This document shows positions 1 to 8,078 of a stretch of 17,232 nt of DNA, piece after piece. Each line of letters opens with the position of its first letter. The first letter of the stretch is position 1. The stretch covers positions 1 through 17,232 of the forward strand of contig DAOUOU010000039.1 in assembly GCA_030626465.1 (NCBI GenBank), written 5' to 3'. The notes under the pieces were generated by a model. That model did no database searches. It saw only the letters and a program-made list of their open reading frames with translations, and was not told the DNA's origin. Both the position numbers and the translations under genes were made by a program. The stretch is from Bacteroidales bacterium (GTDB lineage: Bacteria > Bacteroidota > Bacteroidia > Bacteroidales > UBA10428).

Positions 1-225
1 AGCATCTAACGGTGTAATTCTTATCACTACCAAACGTGGGAAAGAAGGAGAGATTAAGGTAGGTTTTACAGCTTATTATGGTATTCAGAACATTACATCT
101 GGTACTCCATTATTAAATACTGAAGAACACCTTTATGTAAATGAAATGATGCATAGAGCAAATGGATCCAATTCTCCAATTCTTTCCCACGTTTGGTAGT
201 GATAAGAATTACACCGTTAGATGCT
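1..225. repeat. 46-bp perfect inverted repeat (fold-back), arms 1-46 and 180-225
   Basis: Bases 1-46 are the exact reverse complement of 180-225, with a 133-base unique loop between them. Both arms encode the same SusC plug-domain residues, ASNGVILITTKRGKE, one on each strand. The left arm starts at the first base of the window. The loop, read on the + strand, continues the SusC protein naturally; read on the - strand it is antisense. A fold-back chimera at a contig end is the simplest explanation. A real invertible element is less likely, because flipping the loop does not give a longer open susC frame: it reaches a stop in the left arm after six residues. Confidence 0.9.
2..178 (+). pseudogene. 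Misplaced internal fragment of the same susC
   Basis: Reading from base 2 gives ASNGVILITTKRGKEGEIKV, then GFTAYYGIQNITSGTPLLNT and EEHLYVNEMMHRANGSNSP, which is what normally follows the plug domain of SusC proteins. The first 15 residues duplicate the end of the - strand susC piece. The frame hits a stop (tag, 197-199) soon after entering the right arm of the inverted repeat. Joining the - strand piece (893 to 180) to this piece (from base 47) gives a continuous SusC of about 282 residues. I read it as part of the same gene, turned round by the fold-back, not as a second receptor. Confidence 0.7.
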
Positions 226-893
226 CGCGTACCATATACTGCAGCAGCTGCACCATCTTTAAGTATTTCGACACTCGCAATCTCTTCTGACGCGATGTCA
301 GGATTTCTTTCATAAGGTATGCCATCAACAACATAAAGAGGTGAGGCTGAACTTGAGATCGAACCCAATCCCCTGATCTGGACGTTTGCCTGATCTCCCG
401 GTCGCCCGCTACTTTCAATAACACTCACTCCGGCAACCTGCCCCTGCAAAGATTTTGTAAAGTCCGATGCCATAACACTCACCATATCTTCCGATTTCAC
501 AGAAGAAACAGCTCCGGTAATTTCAATCTTTTTCTGGGTTCCGTAGCCAACCACTATAATTTCCGATAGTTCAGTTAATTCAGGAGTGAGTTCAAGCTGT
601 AAGTGTGTTTGATCTGTAATTGTAATTTCCTCACCGAGGTATCCAATAAATGATACAATTAGTGTGTCATTTTCAGAAATTGGCATCGAAAACTCACCAT
701 CCAGATTACTGGTTGTACCAATTGTTGTTCCTTTTATGACAACGGTTGCTCCTATTAGAGCAGTTCCATCAGAAGCATCAGAAATTACACCAGTAATTGT
801 CCTATCCTGGCCATATATCGATGCCTGAAAGAACAAGCACAGGAAAAAAAATAACGCAATTGTTTTTCCATTTTTTCGAATCATTTCACTCAT
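180..893 (-). CDS. susC: SusC/RagA-family TonB-linked outer-membrane receptor, 5' portion
   Basis: This is the first ~238 residues of an outer-membrane importer that normally exceeds 900. It would move oligosaccharides into the periplasm with a SusD lipoprotein and TonB. Residues 1-29 are a signal peptide (ATG at 891-893; a second ATG follows three codons later). Residues 31-105 are a carboxypeptidase-D regulatory-like domain. A TonB-box/plug start follows (EIIVVGYGTQKK, 111-122), then the plug (QIRGLGSISSSASPLYVVDGIP, 172-193; VEILKDGAAAAVYGTRASNG, 208-227). The frame stays open to position 93, but beyond E238 it reads antisense loop sequence and is not real protein. The true continuation lies on the + strand at 2-178. 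It is divergent from the HTCS gene, a usual arrangement for a regulated susCD pair. A shared operator and a -7 box precede it. The substrate is inferred from the neighbours. Confidence 0.85.
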
Positions 894-957
894 AATGAAT
901 GCTTTTTTTCAGTGTTAATGAGGATTATTTAGTAATTAATGCTAAATTAGATTTGAA

Positions 958-965
958 CAAAATTA
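958..965 (-). promoter_or_regulatory. Promoter -7 box of susC (TAATTTTG)
   Basis: On the - strand this is an exact match to the Bacteroidota -7 consensus TAnnTTTG, giving a predicted leader of about 60 bases. It starts 55 bp after the last half-site of the upstream operator, the same distance as at two other promoters here. No clear -33 TTTG is visible, which fits an activator-dependent promoter. Confidence 0.6.
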
Positions 966-1019
966 TCCTAGATTGTATTAACAGGGGCTGTGCATTTGCT
1001 TATAAACAGTGTGTGCAAA

Positions 1020-1066
1020 TGATAACAAATACTCTGTTTGATAACCCGGTGGTGGCAAATGAAAAC
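1020..1066 (-). promoter_or_regulatory. Three-half-site direct-repeat operator upstream of susC
   Basis: Read toward susC the half-sites are TTTTCA (1065-1060), TTATCA (1044-1039) and TTATCA (1025-1020), with steps of 21 and 19 bp. The first is followed by tttgCCACC, the same C-rich element found after the first half-site of the other two copies (7879-7925 and 12765-12810). Direct repeats about two helical turns apart are typical of AraC-type DNA-binding domains, which both regulators in the window carry. Which of them binds is inference. Confidence 0.6.
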
Positions 1067-1109
1067 TGTTATCATAGAATACGCATCAATGTTAAAAACA
1101 CTGATTATT

Positions 1110-1117
1110 TAGCTTTG
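1110..1117 (+). promoter_or_regulatory. Promoter -7 box of the HTCS gene (TAGCTTTG)
   Basis: Exact match to TAnnTTTG, 53 bases before the HTCS start codon. It lies in the divergent susC-HTCS region (894-1170). That region otherwise holds only the susC operator and promoter; a small open frame at 899-1165 shows no protein-like features. Confidence 0.45.
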
Positions 1118-1170
1118 TGCTCTGATTTGGATGAACCCCACTCTTTAAATTTTTCTAGAATTTAAAAGAT

Positions 1171-4100
1171 ATGCGTTATAGAAGCCTAATAATTATTTTC
1201 TTCTTTCTAACCACCAACATTTCAGTCTATTTGTCCGCAAATCTGAATAGTGTTAGTGATTTTTCAATATTTAAGTTACGAAATTTACCTCAGAATGATG
1301 TAAACTGTATTTACAAAGACAGCCAGGGATTCATGTGGATTGGTACCCTTGATGGCCTGCACCGGTTCGATGGATATTCCTACAAGACCCATCAGATTTC
1401 AAGTGATCCGGGAAGTATAAGCAGCAATATGGTTATTGATATTGATGAGGACAGCAAGGGTAATATCTGGATTGGTACATATGGAAAAGGGATAAGTAAA
1501 CTGGACCCGGTTACAGAGAAATTCACAAATTATTCCAGCACGAATAAAGATAGCATCAAATTATCGAGTGATGATGTAACCTGCCTGATCGTAGATAATG
1601 AAGATGTGATATGGATTGGAAATTGGTTTGGTTATACTCGTATAACCATGGAGGAAGATTTTGAGAATGTCAGGGAAATCCTCTCTGTACCGATTGATAA
1701 TATAGTAAATCTTGATGAAGATGTTGAGATAAAACAAATTTATCAGGACAAAGAAGGACAGATCTGGATGGGTACGAATTTTAATATCATCAGGCTAATT
1801 AATCCATATGCAAGCAAAGATCAGATCAGATATGAAATATTTCCGTGTAAAACAATGACAATTTATGAATATGAAGATGGGCTGCTTCTTGGAGGAGATA
1901 GTATTTCAGCTATTCAGAAACAAGCTAAGGGAAACTATCAATTGAATACTCTTTATCCGGCTTCTTCTTTAGCTCTTATTTACCGGAATCAGAAAATCTG
2001 GTCAGGAAACCGGAATGGTATAACCTGCTTACAATATAATCCTGAAAAAGGCTGGCAAGAACAATATCATATTAATAAAGAAAATTCCGGAGAGTCTATT
2101 ACAAGCAATATCGTCACCTCAATATTTAAAGATGAAACGGGGCAGATTTGGGTTGGAACCCGTGGTGGAGGAGTGTTCACCATTGACCTGAATCCAAAGA
2201 AATTTTATCATTACTATAATACTGAAAGCGAAGGTTCAATTGGAAGTAATTTCATACAGTGTGTATTTGAAGATCATAACCAGAATTTATGGATAGGCAC
2301 AGAGGATAATGGTATTAGTTATCTGTCGAATGATAATCCGGATGCATATGCCAATGGCTTTAAACATATTGTTGTTAATGAAAACATTAATGAGAACAGG
2401 GCTTATTGTATCGAAGAAATAATGACCCCGGGCTCAAATCAGCATGAAAGTGTTATTTGGATTGGCACCAGCTTTCCAACACACCTTGTTGCAATCAATC
2501 CTGAAAATTTCAAACTGAAAGAACTTCCGGAATTTGTCGACGACATGGGATTTGTATTCGCTTTAGAGAACCAGGGTGATAGTATTTTATGGGTTGGAAC
2601 CTATGGAGAAGGTTTATGGAAATTAAGTATTGATAAAGACGGTAACATTAAAAGCTACCTCCATTTAACTCCTGAGAAGGAGTCTGAAACACAAATTTCA
2701 TCCTATATTATAAGAGATCTGTTTTTGGATAGAGATAATAATTTATGGATAACAACAGATAAAGGATTAAACCGTATTCAACGAAGTGAACTACATAAAT
2801 CCGATCCAGTGTTTGAATTGTATAAGAAGGGGGAGGGATTGCAGAATTTGAATCATGATTATCTTTTACAACTTTATCAGGCAGTAAATGGTAGAATCTG
2901 GATGGGAAGCATGGGAGGAGGCTTAATTGCCTACACAGAGAATGAACGAACCGGCGATTATCATTTCTTCACACTCACCGAATCAGATGGCTTGCCTAAT
3001 AATTCGGTTAAATCAATACTGGAAGATGACAGAGGATACCTGTGGCTTGCTACAAATAAAGGTCTTACGCGCTACAACCCATTCGACGGAGATATTATTA
3101 ATTATGATGTTGTAGATGGTCTGCAGGACAATGAATACAGTGAAATATGTGCTTTTAAAAGATCGAACGGACAATTGGTATTTGGAGGTATAAATGGATT
3201 TAATGTTTTTAATCCTAACCAGATTTATCGCGATACACTCACTCCGAAACTGTTTTTGACTGATTTCTACATATCGAATGAAAAGGTTGAACCTGGACAA
3301 GTTGTTAACGGGAAAGTAATTTTGGAAAAAAGTATTGAATATATGGAAGAAATAAAACTTCGTTACAATCAGAATAGTTTTTCAATTGGATTCCTTGGAT
3401 TGTACTACAAAGCCCCCCAGAAAAATAAATATAAGTATATGCTGGAGGGGTTTGATGAAGATTGGTACAATGCTTCAGCTTCATACAGAATTGCAAAATA
3501 TACCAACATACCTGCCGGCGAATATATTTTTAAAGTGATTGGATCAAATAGCGATAATATTTGGGCGAAAAAACCAGTTTCCATAAAACTTATAATTAGA
3601 CCGCCATTTTATCTGAGCAAACTGGCTTTTGTGATTTATGTGATCATTCTTTTTGCTTCAAGCTATATTACTTACCGAATTATCAGAATTATTACCAAGA
3701 GGAAAAAGGAATTATTAATAGCCGAAATGGAAAGAAAAAAAGTAGAAGAGATAGCCCAGATAAAGCTGCGGTTCTTTACAAATATTTCGCATGAGTTCAG
3801 AACTCCCCTAACCTTAATAACAACACCTCTTGAGAAGCTTATAACTAAAAATAGTGAACTGAGTGATGAAGAAAGGTTAAGTAAATATTCCATCATAAAA
3901 CAAAATGCCGATATCATGCTTCGGCTCATAAACCAGTTGATGGATTTCAGACGCCTTGACCAGGAGAAAATGAAATTAAATGCAGAAGCAAGTGAGTTGA
4001 ACCAGTTTGTTCAAAAGATTTGTAATTCATTTGAATCCTGGGCAGATCAGAAGAATATTTCATTTCATTTTGATACTACCAACAAAGAAATAAAGCTCTG

Positions 4101-5352
4101 GTTTGACCATGATAAGCTTGAAAAAGTGGTTTATAACTTATTATCGAATGCCTTTAAGTTCACTCCCAAAAACGGATCAGTAAATGTAGAAATTGAAGAT
4201 TCAGATCAGAACAATAAGGTAACCATTTATGTATCTGATACAGGCATTGGCATTGACACAAATGAGCAACTGCATATTTTTGAACGATATTATCAGCCAG
4301 ACAGAAAAAATAAGCAATCTTTTGGCGGAACTGGAATAGGTCTTGCCTTATCAAAAGGTTTGATTGAATTACATAAAGGATCTATTGGAGTGACCAGTGA
4401 GCAGGGAAAGGGAACCACATTTTCTGTGGTATTGAATAAAGGACAGGATTGGTTACAGGATGAATCTCTAATAAAAGAAGAAGTACAAGAAATACCTATC
4501 CAGGTTCAGGATAAACCAGATGAGCTTCATGTACACATGGAAACAGAAATGGATATTGAAATTAAACAGGGTCATTATAAGATCCTTCTCGTTGAGGATA
4601 ATGTTGATTTACGCAAAGTAGTTGCTGATATTTTCAGAAATGAATTTGAGGTACTTGAAGCCGACGATGGTGAACAAGGGTATAAGAAATGTAAGGAAAG
4701 TCATCCTGATCTGGTTATCAGTGATATTATGATGCCAAACATGAATGGTATTGAGTTATGTAATAAAATTAAATCAGAAGAAGAGATCAGTCATATTCCC
4801 ATATTACTTTTAACGGCTAAAGATACAGAGGAATCGCAAATAGAAGGTTTTGAAACAGGGGCAGATGCATATATGCCAAAACCATTCAGTACAGAGTTAC
4901 TAAGAGCAAGAGCTGCCGCTTTAATTATAAACCACGAGAATCTCAGAAAGAAATTTCAAAAGGAAATAGAAATTAATCCCATGATCATCGCCAATTCTCC
5001 GGCTGATTCAAAATTCCTTGATCACATACTGGCAATTATTGAAGAGAATCTTTCTGATTCCGAATTCTCGGTGGAAAGATTGGCAGAATTATATGGTGTC
5101 TCACGAATATACCTTAATCGTAAAATAAAGGCCCTGACAGGGGAAACCTCCAATCAGTTTTTAAGAAATATTCGATTAAAGCATGCTGCCGAATTGCTCA
5201 ATCAGAATGTTCTAACTGTATCGGAAGTAACATGGCAGGTTGGATATAATGATCTACGGACTTTCAGAACACGTTTTAAAGAAAAATTTGGAATGAGCCC
5301 ATCGGTATATTCTAAAAATTCTCTCAATAATTCCCGAACCGAAGATATATAA
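1171..5352 (+). CDS. Hybrid two-component system regulator (HTCS), complete
   Basis: A one-protein two-component system of 1393 residues: a periplasmic sensor that binds an oligosaccharide, fused to a cytoplasmic kinase, receiver and DNA-binding domain. Order: signal peptide (~1-23); Reg_prop propeller repeats, many ending in WIGT or WVGT (~30-710); Y_Y_Y domain (~730-808); one membrane segment (~818-838); HisKA with phospho-acceptor H874 in NISHEFRTPL; HATPase (~980-1095) with N-box NLLSNAFKFTP, DTGIGI and GGTGIGLALS; receiver (~1136-1255) with D1185 in SDIMMPN and a KP lysine; AraC-type HTH (~1295-1390) ending FKEKFGMSPSVYSK. All key residues are present, so it should be functional. It is divergent from susC and convergent with the secreted GH117 gene. 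It is a good candidate activator of the shared operators, though this is not shown. Confidence 0.95.
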   Translation: MRYRSLIIIFFFLTTNISVYLSANLNSVSDFSIFKLRNLPQNDVNCIYKDSQGFMWIGTLDGLHRFDGYSYKTHQISSDPGSISSNMVIDIDEDSKGNIWIGTYGKGISKLDPVTEKFTNYSSTNKDSIKLSSDDVTCLIVDNEDVIWIGNWFGYTRITMEEDFENVREILSVPIDNIVNLDEDVEIKQIYQDKEGQIWMGTNFNIIRLINPYASKDQIRYEIFPCKTMTIYEYEDGLLLGGDSISAIQKQAKGNYQLNTLYPASSLALIYRNQKIWSGNRNGITCLQYNPEKGWQEQYHINKENSGESITSNIVTSIFKDETGQIWVGTRGGGVFTIDLNPKKFYHYYNTESEGSIGSNFIQCVFEDHNQNLWIGTEDNGISYLSNDNPDAYANGFKHIVVNENINENRAYCIEEIMTPGSNQHESVIWIGTSFPTHLVAINPENFKLKELPEFVDDMGFVFALENQGDSILWVGTYGEGLWKLSIDKDGNIKSYLHLTPEKESETQISSYIIRDLFLDRDNNLWITTDKGLNRIQRSELHKSDPVFELYKKGEGLQNLNHDYLLQLYQAVNGRIWMGSMGGGLIAYTENERTGDYHFFTLTESDGLPNNSVKSILEDDRGYLWLATNKGLTRYNPFDGDIINYDVVDGLQDNEYSEICAFKRSNGQLVFGGINGFNVFNPNQIYRDTLTPKLFLTDFYISNEKVEPGQVVNGKVILEKSIEYMEEIKLRYNQNSFSIGFLGLYYKAPQKNKYKYMLEGFDEDWYNASASYRIAKYTNIPAGEYIFKVIGSNSDNIWAKKPVSIKLIIRPPFYLSKLAFVIYVIILFASSYITYRIIRIITKRKKELLIAEMERKKVEEIAQIKLRFFTNISHEFRTPLTLITTPLEKLITKNSELSDEERLSKYSIIKQNADIMLRLINQLMDFRRLDQEKMKLNAEASELNQFVQKICNSFESWADQKNISFHFDTTNKEIKLWFDHDKLEKVVYNLLSNAFKFTPKNGSVNVEIEDSDQNNKVTIYVSDTGIGIDTNEQLHIFERYYQPDRKNKQSFGGTGIGLALSKGLIELHKGSIGVTSEQGKGTTFSVVLNKGQDWLQDESLIKEEVQEIPIQVQDKPDELHVHMETEMDIEIKQGHYKILLVEDNVDLRKVVADIFRNEFEVLEADDGEQGYKKCKESHPDLVISDIMMPNMNGIELCNKIKSEEEISHIPILLLTAKDTEESQIEGFETGADAYMPKPFSTELLRARAAALIINHENLRKKFQKEIEINPMIIANSPADSKFLDHILAIIEENLSDSEFSVERLAELYGVSRIYLNRKIKALTGETSNQFLRNIRLKHAAELLNQNVLTVSEVTWQVGYNDLRTFRTRFKEKFGMSPSVYSKNSLNNSRTEDI

Positions 5353-5356
5353 TTGT

Positions 5357-5381
5357 CTCCTAAAAGCTATTTCTTTAGGAG
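5357..5381. terminator. Stem-loop between convergent HTCS and GH117 genes
   Basis: CTCCTAAA (5357-5364) pairs with TTTAGGAG (5374-5381) around a 9-base loop, immediately after the HTCS stop and overlapping the end of the - strand gene. There is no long T-tract on either side, so a bidirectional terminator is plausible but not certain. Confidence 0.45.
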
Positions 5382-7683
5382 TTTAACAACACGCTGCTCA
5401 TCATTAAAAAAAAGTCTGATAAAATAGAGTCCCGGGGCTAATCCCATAATAGGAATTTTATTGCCTGAAGGTTGCCCTGAATTATGTATATATAATAATT
5501 CACCTGTTTGACTATAAATGTGCACCCGGATAACATCTTCAGTGCTGATATTTATATAATCTGAAGCAGGATTTGGAAAACAAGTTACCTCAGCTGTTGT
5601 CATTTGTTCATCGAAGCTAACACCCTCCGGTATATTATATGGTGGCAGATAACCTACACGTTTTAATTCGAAATGTTCAAGATTCCATTGCCAGTCGTTT
5701 ACGCCGGAAGCAAAAATTCTGATCACATAATCTCCCTTTTCTAAATGAACAGGACTATCTGATAGTAAAACCTGGTAATCGTCCCAGTTTCCATTGTTCG
5801 GTACAAAATCTTCTGCCAGTATATCATTACCGATTCTGAACTGAATCTCAGCTCCATCCAACGGAGTGCTAATATAATAGCGTAATTCATAAATTCCCTC
5901 AACCGGAACTGTCACAACATAGTCGGCCCAATCGCCTGAATTTACAAAATTGATACTGCTTCCATTGTTGTTAACGCCGTCGAATCCTCCGGAGGTATTA
6001 CCTGTCGTACTGCCTGTACCAGAAAAGCTTTCAGCTTCAATATAGATAACTGCTTCCTCCAATGGTTCTTCCTGAACAATCAGAAGACAACTATCGCTGA
6101 AATTACCATCGTTTGTTTCAATATAGAGCCAGGTAATTCCAATATTAGTTGCATTTATTATACCTTCATCGTTTACTGTAAGTACTGCCGTATTAGAAAC
6201 CGACCAATTTGCTGTTGTATTTGTAGCATCAAAGGGTGAAAAATTCACCGAAACAGTACCTGTAGTACCTTGTGCTAATACAAGAGTGTCATGAATGATG
6301 TTCACTCCTGTAAGATTTTTTTTCATGAGATCGAATCTTTCCAGGTACATCCACCCACCTGAAATTATATCCCATCGCAAAACATGACATAAACCCCAAT
6401 CTATACCTCCGTGTGGAATACTACTTGTGCTCGCCGGTCTGAATATTCCCAGGGCATCGGGAACACTGTTTGCGTGCACCATGATTTCAAAGTTTATGCC
6501 ATCTTCAGCAAATTGTATAGTCCCCTTTTCCGGACCATCAAGTTTTTGAATTATTGCAATTCCTTCTTCATATGCCCACAAACTAACCTCATGGCCGGTA
6601 TTGGTAATAGGATTATACTCTGATTTAATGTATGGGCCCTCCACATGATCAGAAATGGCTACGCCCCATTTTATTTCACGCTCACCACAATAGTTTTCTT
6701 CTCCCATTCTTTCGCCCTTATAATACAAATAATACTTATCCTTATAAAAGACAAGGCAGGGATCATGTACTTTGTGGCTGTCAAAATCTCCCTTTTTAAT
6801 AACATCGTGTCTGCTAGAGGAACCATCTAACCAAATTCCATTGTTCGTAGGACGCAGAATGGGTTCTGGTAATTTTTCCCATGGTCCGTCAGGTGAACCT
6901 GACTTAGCCATTGCAATATTATTTTTCACGCGTTCAATATAAGGATGTTTAACTACCTGGTAAACGAGGTAATACATTCCATCGTGCACAAATATTTCAG
7001 GTGTAAATACGGAACGGTCATCAAATGAGCCGGCAGGTCCTCTTTCTATTGCCGGGCCCTGCTCTTCCCATGTATAGCCATCTGTTGATGTAGCGAACCA
7101 TACATCGCAAAAATCCCAGGGGAAGACTTTGTCATCAGGATCACTTGTTCCGAAATAGGTTGAGGGTGCCGATAAACAAGTAGGTATACCATACATAGTA
7201 TTTCTCTCCTACTTTAATAACTGCACTGGGATCCCGTCTTGTATATGTTGAATTAGCTGAAAGATCACCCAGAAGCTCCGTTTCTTCAAAATTAACATTC
7301 CATTCAGGATTATTTGGAATGGTAACATTAGTGTAGTTATCGCAACTAAGCATATATTCATTCCATCTTTCTGAGGCGGCACTTTGCTTCTTTTTCCGCA
7401 GAGCAATTTCCATTCCCGATTGGGGTAAGATATCCCGCTTTTCCTCGAACATATATCCACCCAACTCAAAGCTGATAATCTTAGCTGAGGAAGTCCCTGA
7501 TGTTAAGGTAAAGTTTCCATCCTCATCAGATGTAGCACTAATATCTTCCTCAGGTATTTTTATTTCAACTCCTGAAAGAGGTTCCAACGATTCGGAATCG
7601 TAAATCGCTCCCGAGTAATTTTGACCCAAACATCGGATACCTATAATAAGTGCTGATATCGTTATCAGATATACCCTTTTCAT
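5367..7683 (-). pseudogene. Secreted multimodular GH117 enzyme (Reg-like + GH117 + BIG2 + CBM6-like + Por tail), split by a frameshift
   Basis: Two overlapping - strand frames (7683-7141 and 7196-5367) form one protein of about 770 residues. GH117 enzymes cleave 3,6-anhydro-L-galactose from the non-reducing end of agar oligosaccharides. Order: signal peptide (1-21), carboxypeptidase-regulatory-like domain (22-95), GH117 catalytic domain (~105-450), BIG2 (~457-535), CBM6-like domain (~546-675), C-terminal Por tail (~695-770) for type IX secretion. The catalytic candidates are all present: D in RRDPS, D in HDPC, HE in GHE. The first frame reaches KYYVWYT and is then lost; the second continues into the next conserved block, KVFPWD. 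Removing one base near 7160-7185 restores the frame. A TTG at 7717-7719 extends the frame, but the ATG at 7681-7683 starts directly at the signal peptide. It may be a recent pseudogene or a sequence error. Confidence 0.85.
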
Positions 7684-7878
7684 AAGAAAATTTTTTAGTG
7701 GAGTTTTGCCACTCGCCAATTGATGTAAGCGACGGAGGTTTTTGCTCTGTAAAAATAAGGATTATAAAATAAATGAGTTTTCTTAATTTAAAGGATTGCA
7801 GGCCAGATAGTTAAATAAAATCTGAATAGAATAAACACAATAAACATCCATTTATTACAGGGAAAATTATGAATTTGG

Positions 7879-7925
7879 TTTTCAGATACCCCTCTGTTAT
7901 TTTCAGATACCCCTCATGGTTATCA
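7879..7925 (+). promoter_or_regulatory. Three-half-site direct-repeat operator upstream of the 8079 gene
   Basis: Half-sites TTTTCA (7879-7884), TTTTCA (7900-7905) and TTATCA (7920-7925), with steps of 21 and 20 bp. The first two belong to an exact 16-base direct repeat, ttttcagatacccctc, at 7879-7894 and 7900-7915. The layout matches the operators upstream of susC and of the lipoprotein GH117 gene, in the same orientation relative to the gene. Confidence 0.65.
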
Positions 7926-7979
7926 TTTGAATGTGCTTAATTGGAACAAATACACTTCTCAGGCTTAATGGTATTGCCA

Positions 7980-7987
7980 TACCTTAG
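7980..7987 (+). promoter_or_regulatory. Candidate -7 box of the 8079 gene (TACCTTAG)
   Basis: One mismatch to TAnnTTTG. On its own it would be weak, but it starts exactly 55 bp after the last operator half-site, as the two better -7 boxes do. The predicted leader is about 85 bases. Confidence 0.45.
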
Positions 7988-8078
7988 TTAACAATATAAA
8001 AACCATAAGGAGTTAGGTTTTTGCAGATCACAAATTGATTTATGGAATATCTTATACACTAATTTTAAAATAATTATT

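Larger units (their letters stand above)
7684..8078. other. Divergent intergenic region (GH117 / T9SS protein), 395 bases
   Basis: AT-rich and non-coding. It holds the three-half-site operator (7879-7925) and a near-consensus -7 box (7980-7987), both facing the 8079 gene. A small imperfect palindrome (ggtat-tgcc-atacc, 7970-7983) overlaps the -7 box. Toward the - strand GH117 gene I find no copy of the operator and only weak -7-like sequence. Confidence 0.6.

Noticed and set aside
93..179. C-terminal extension of the susC frame past E238
   Set aside because: It is the antisense of the SusC loop created by the fold-back and has no SusC similarity.
899..1165. 88-residue + strand open frame in the susC-HTCS gap
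   Set aside because: It covers the susC operator and both promoters, has no family features and is best explained as chance in AT-rich DNA.
7684..7719. TTG start 12 codons upstream of the secreted GH117 signal peptide
   Set aside because: The ATG at 7683 begins directly with a normal signal peptide; the extension would bury it.
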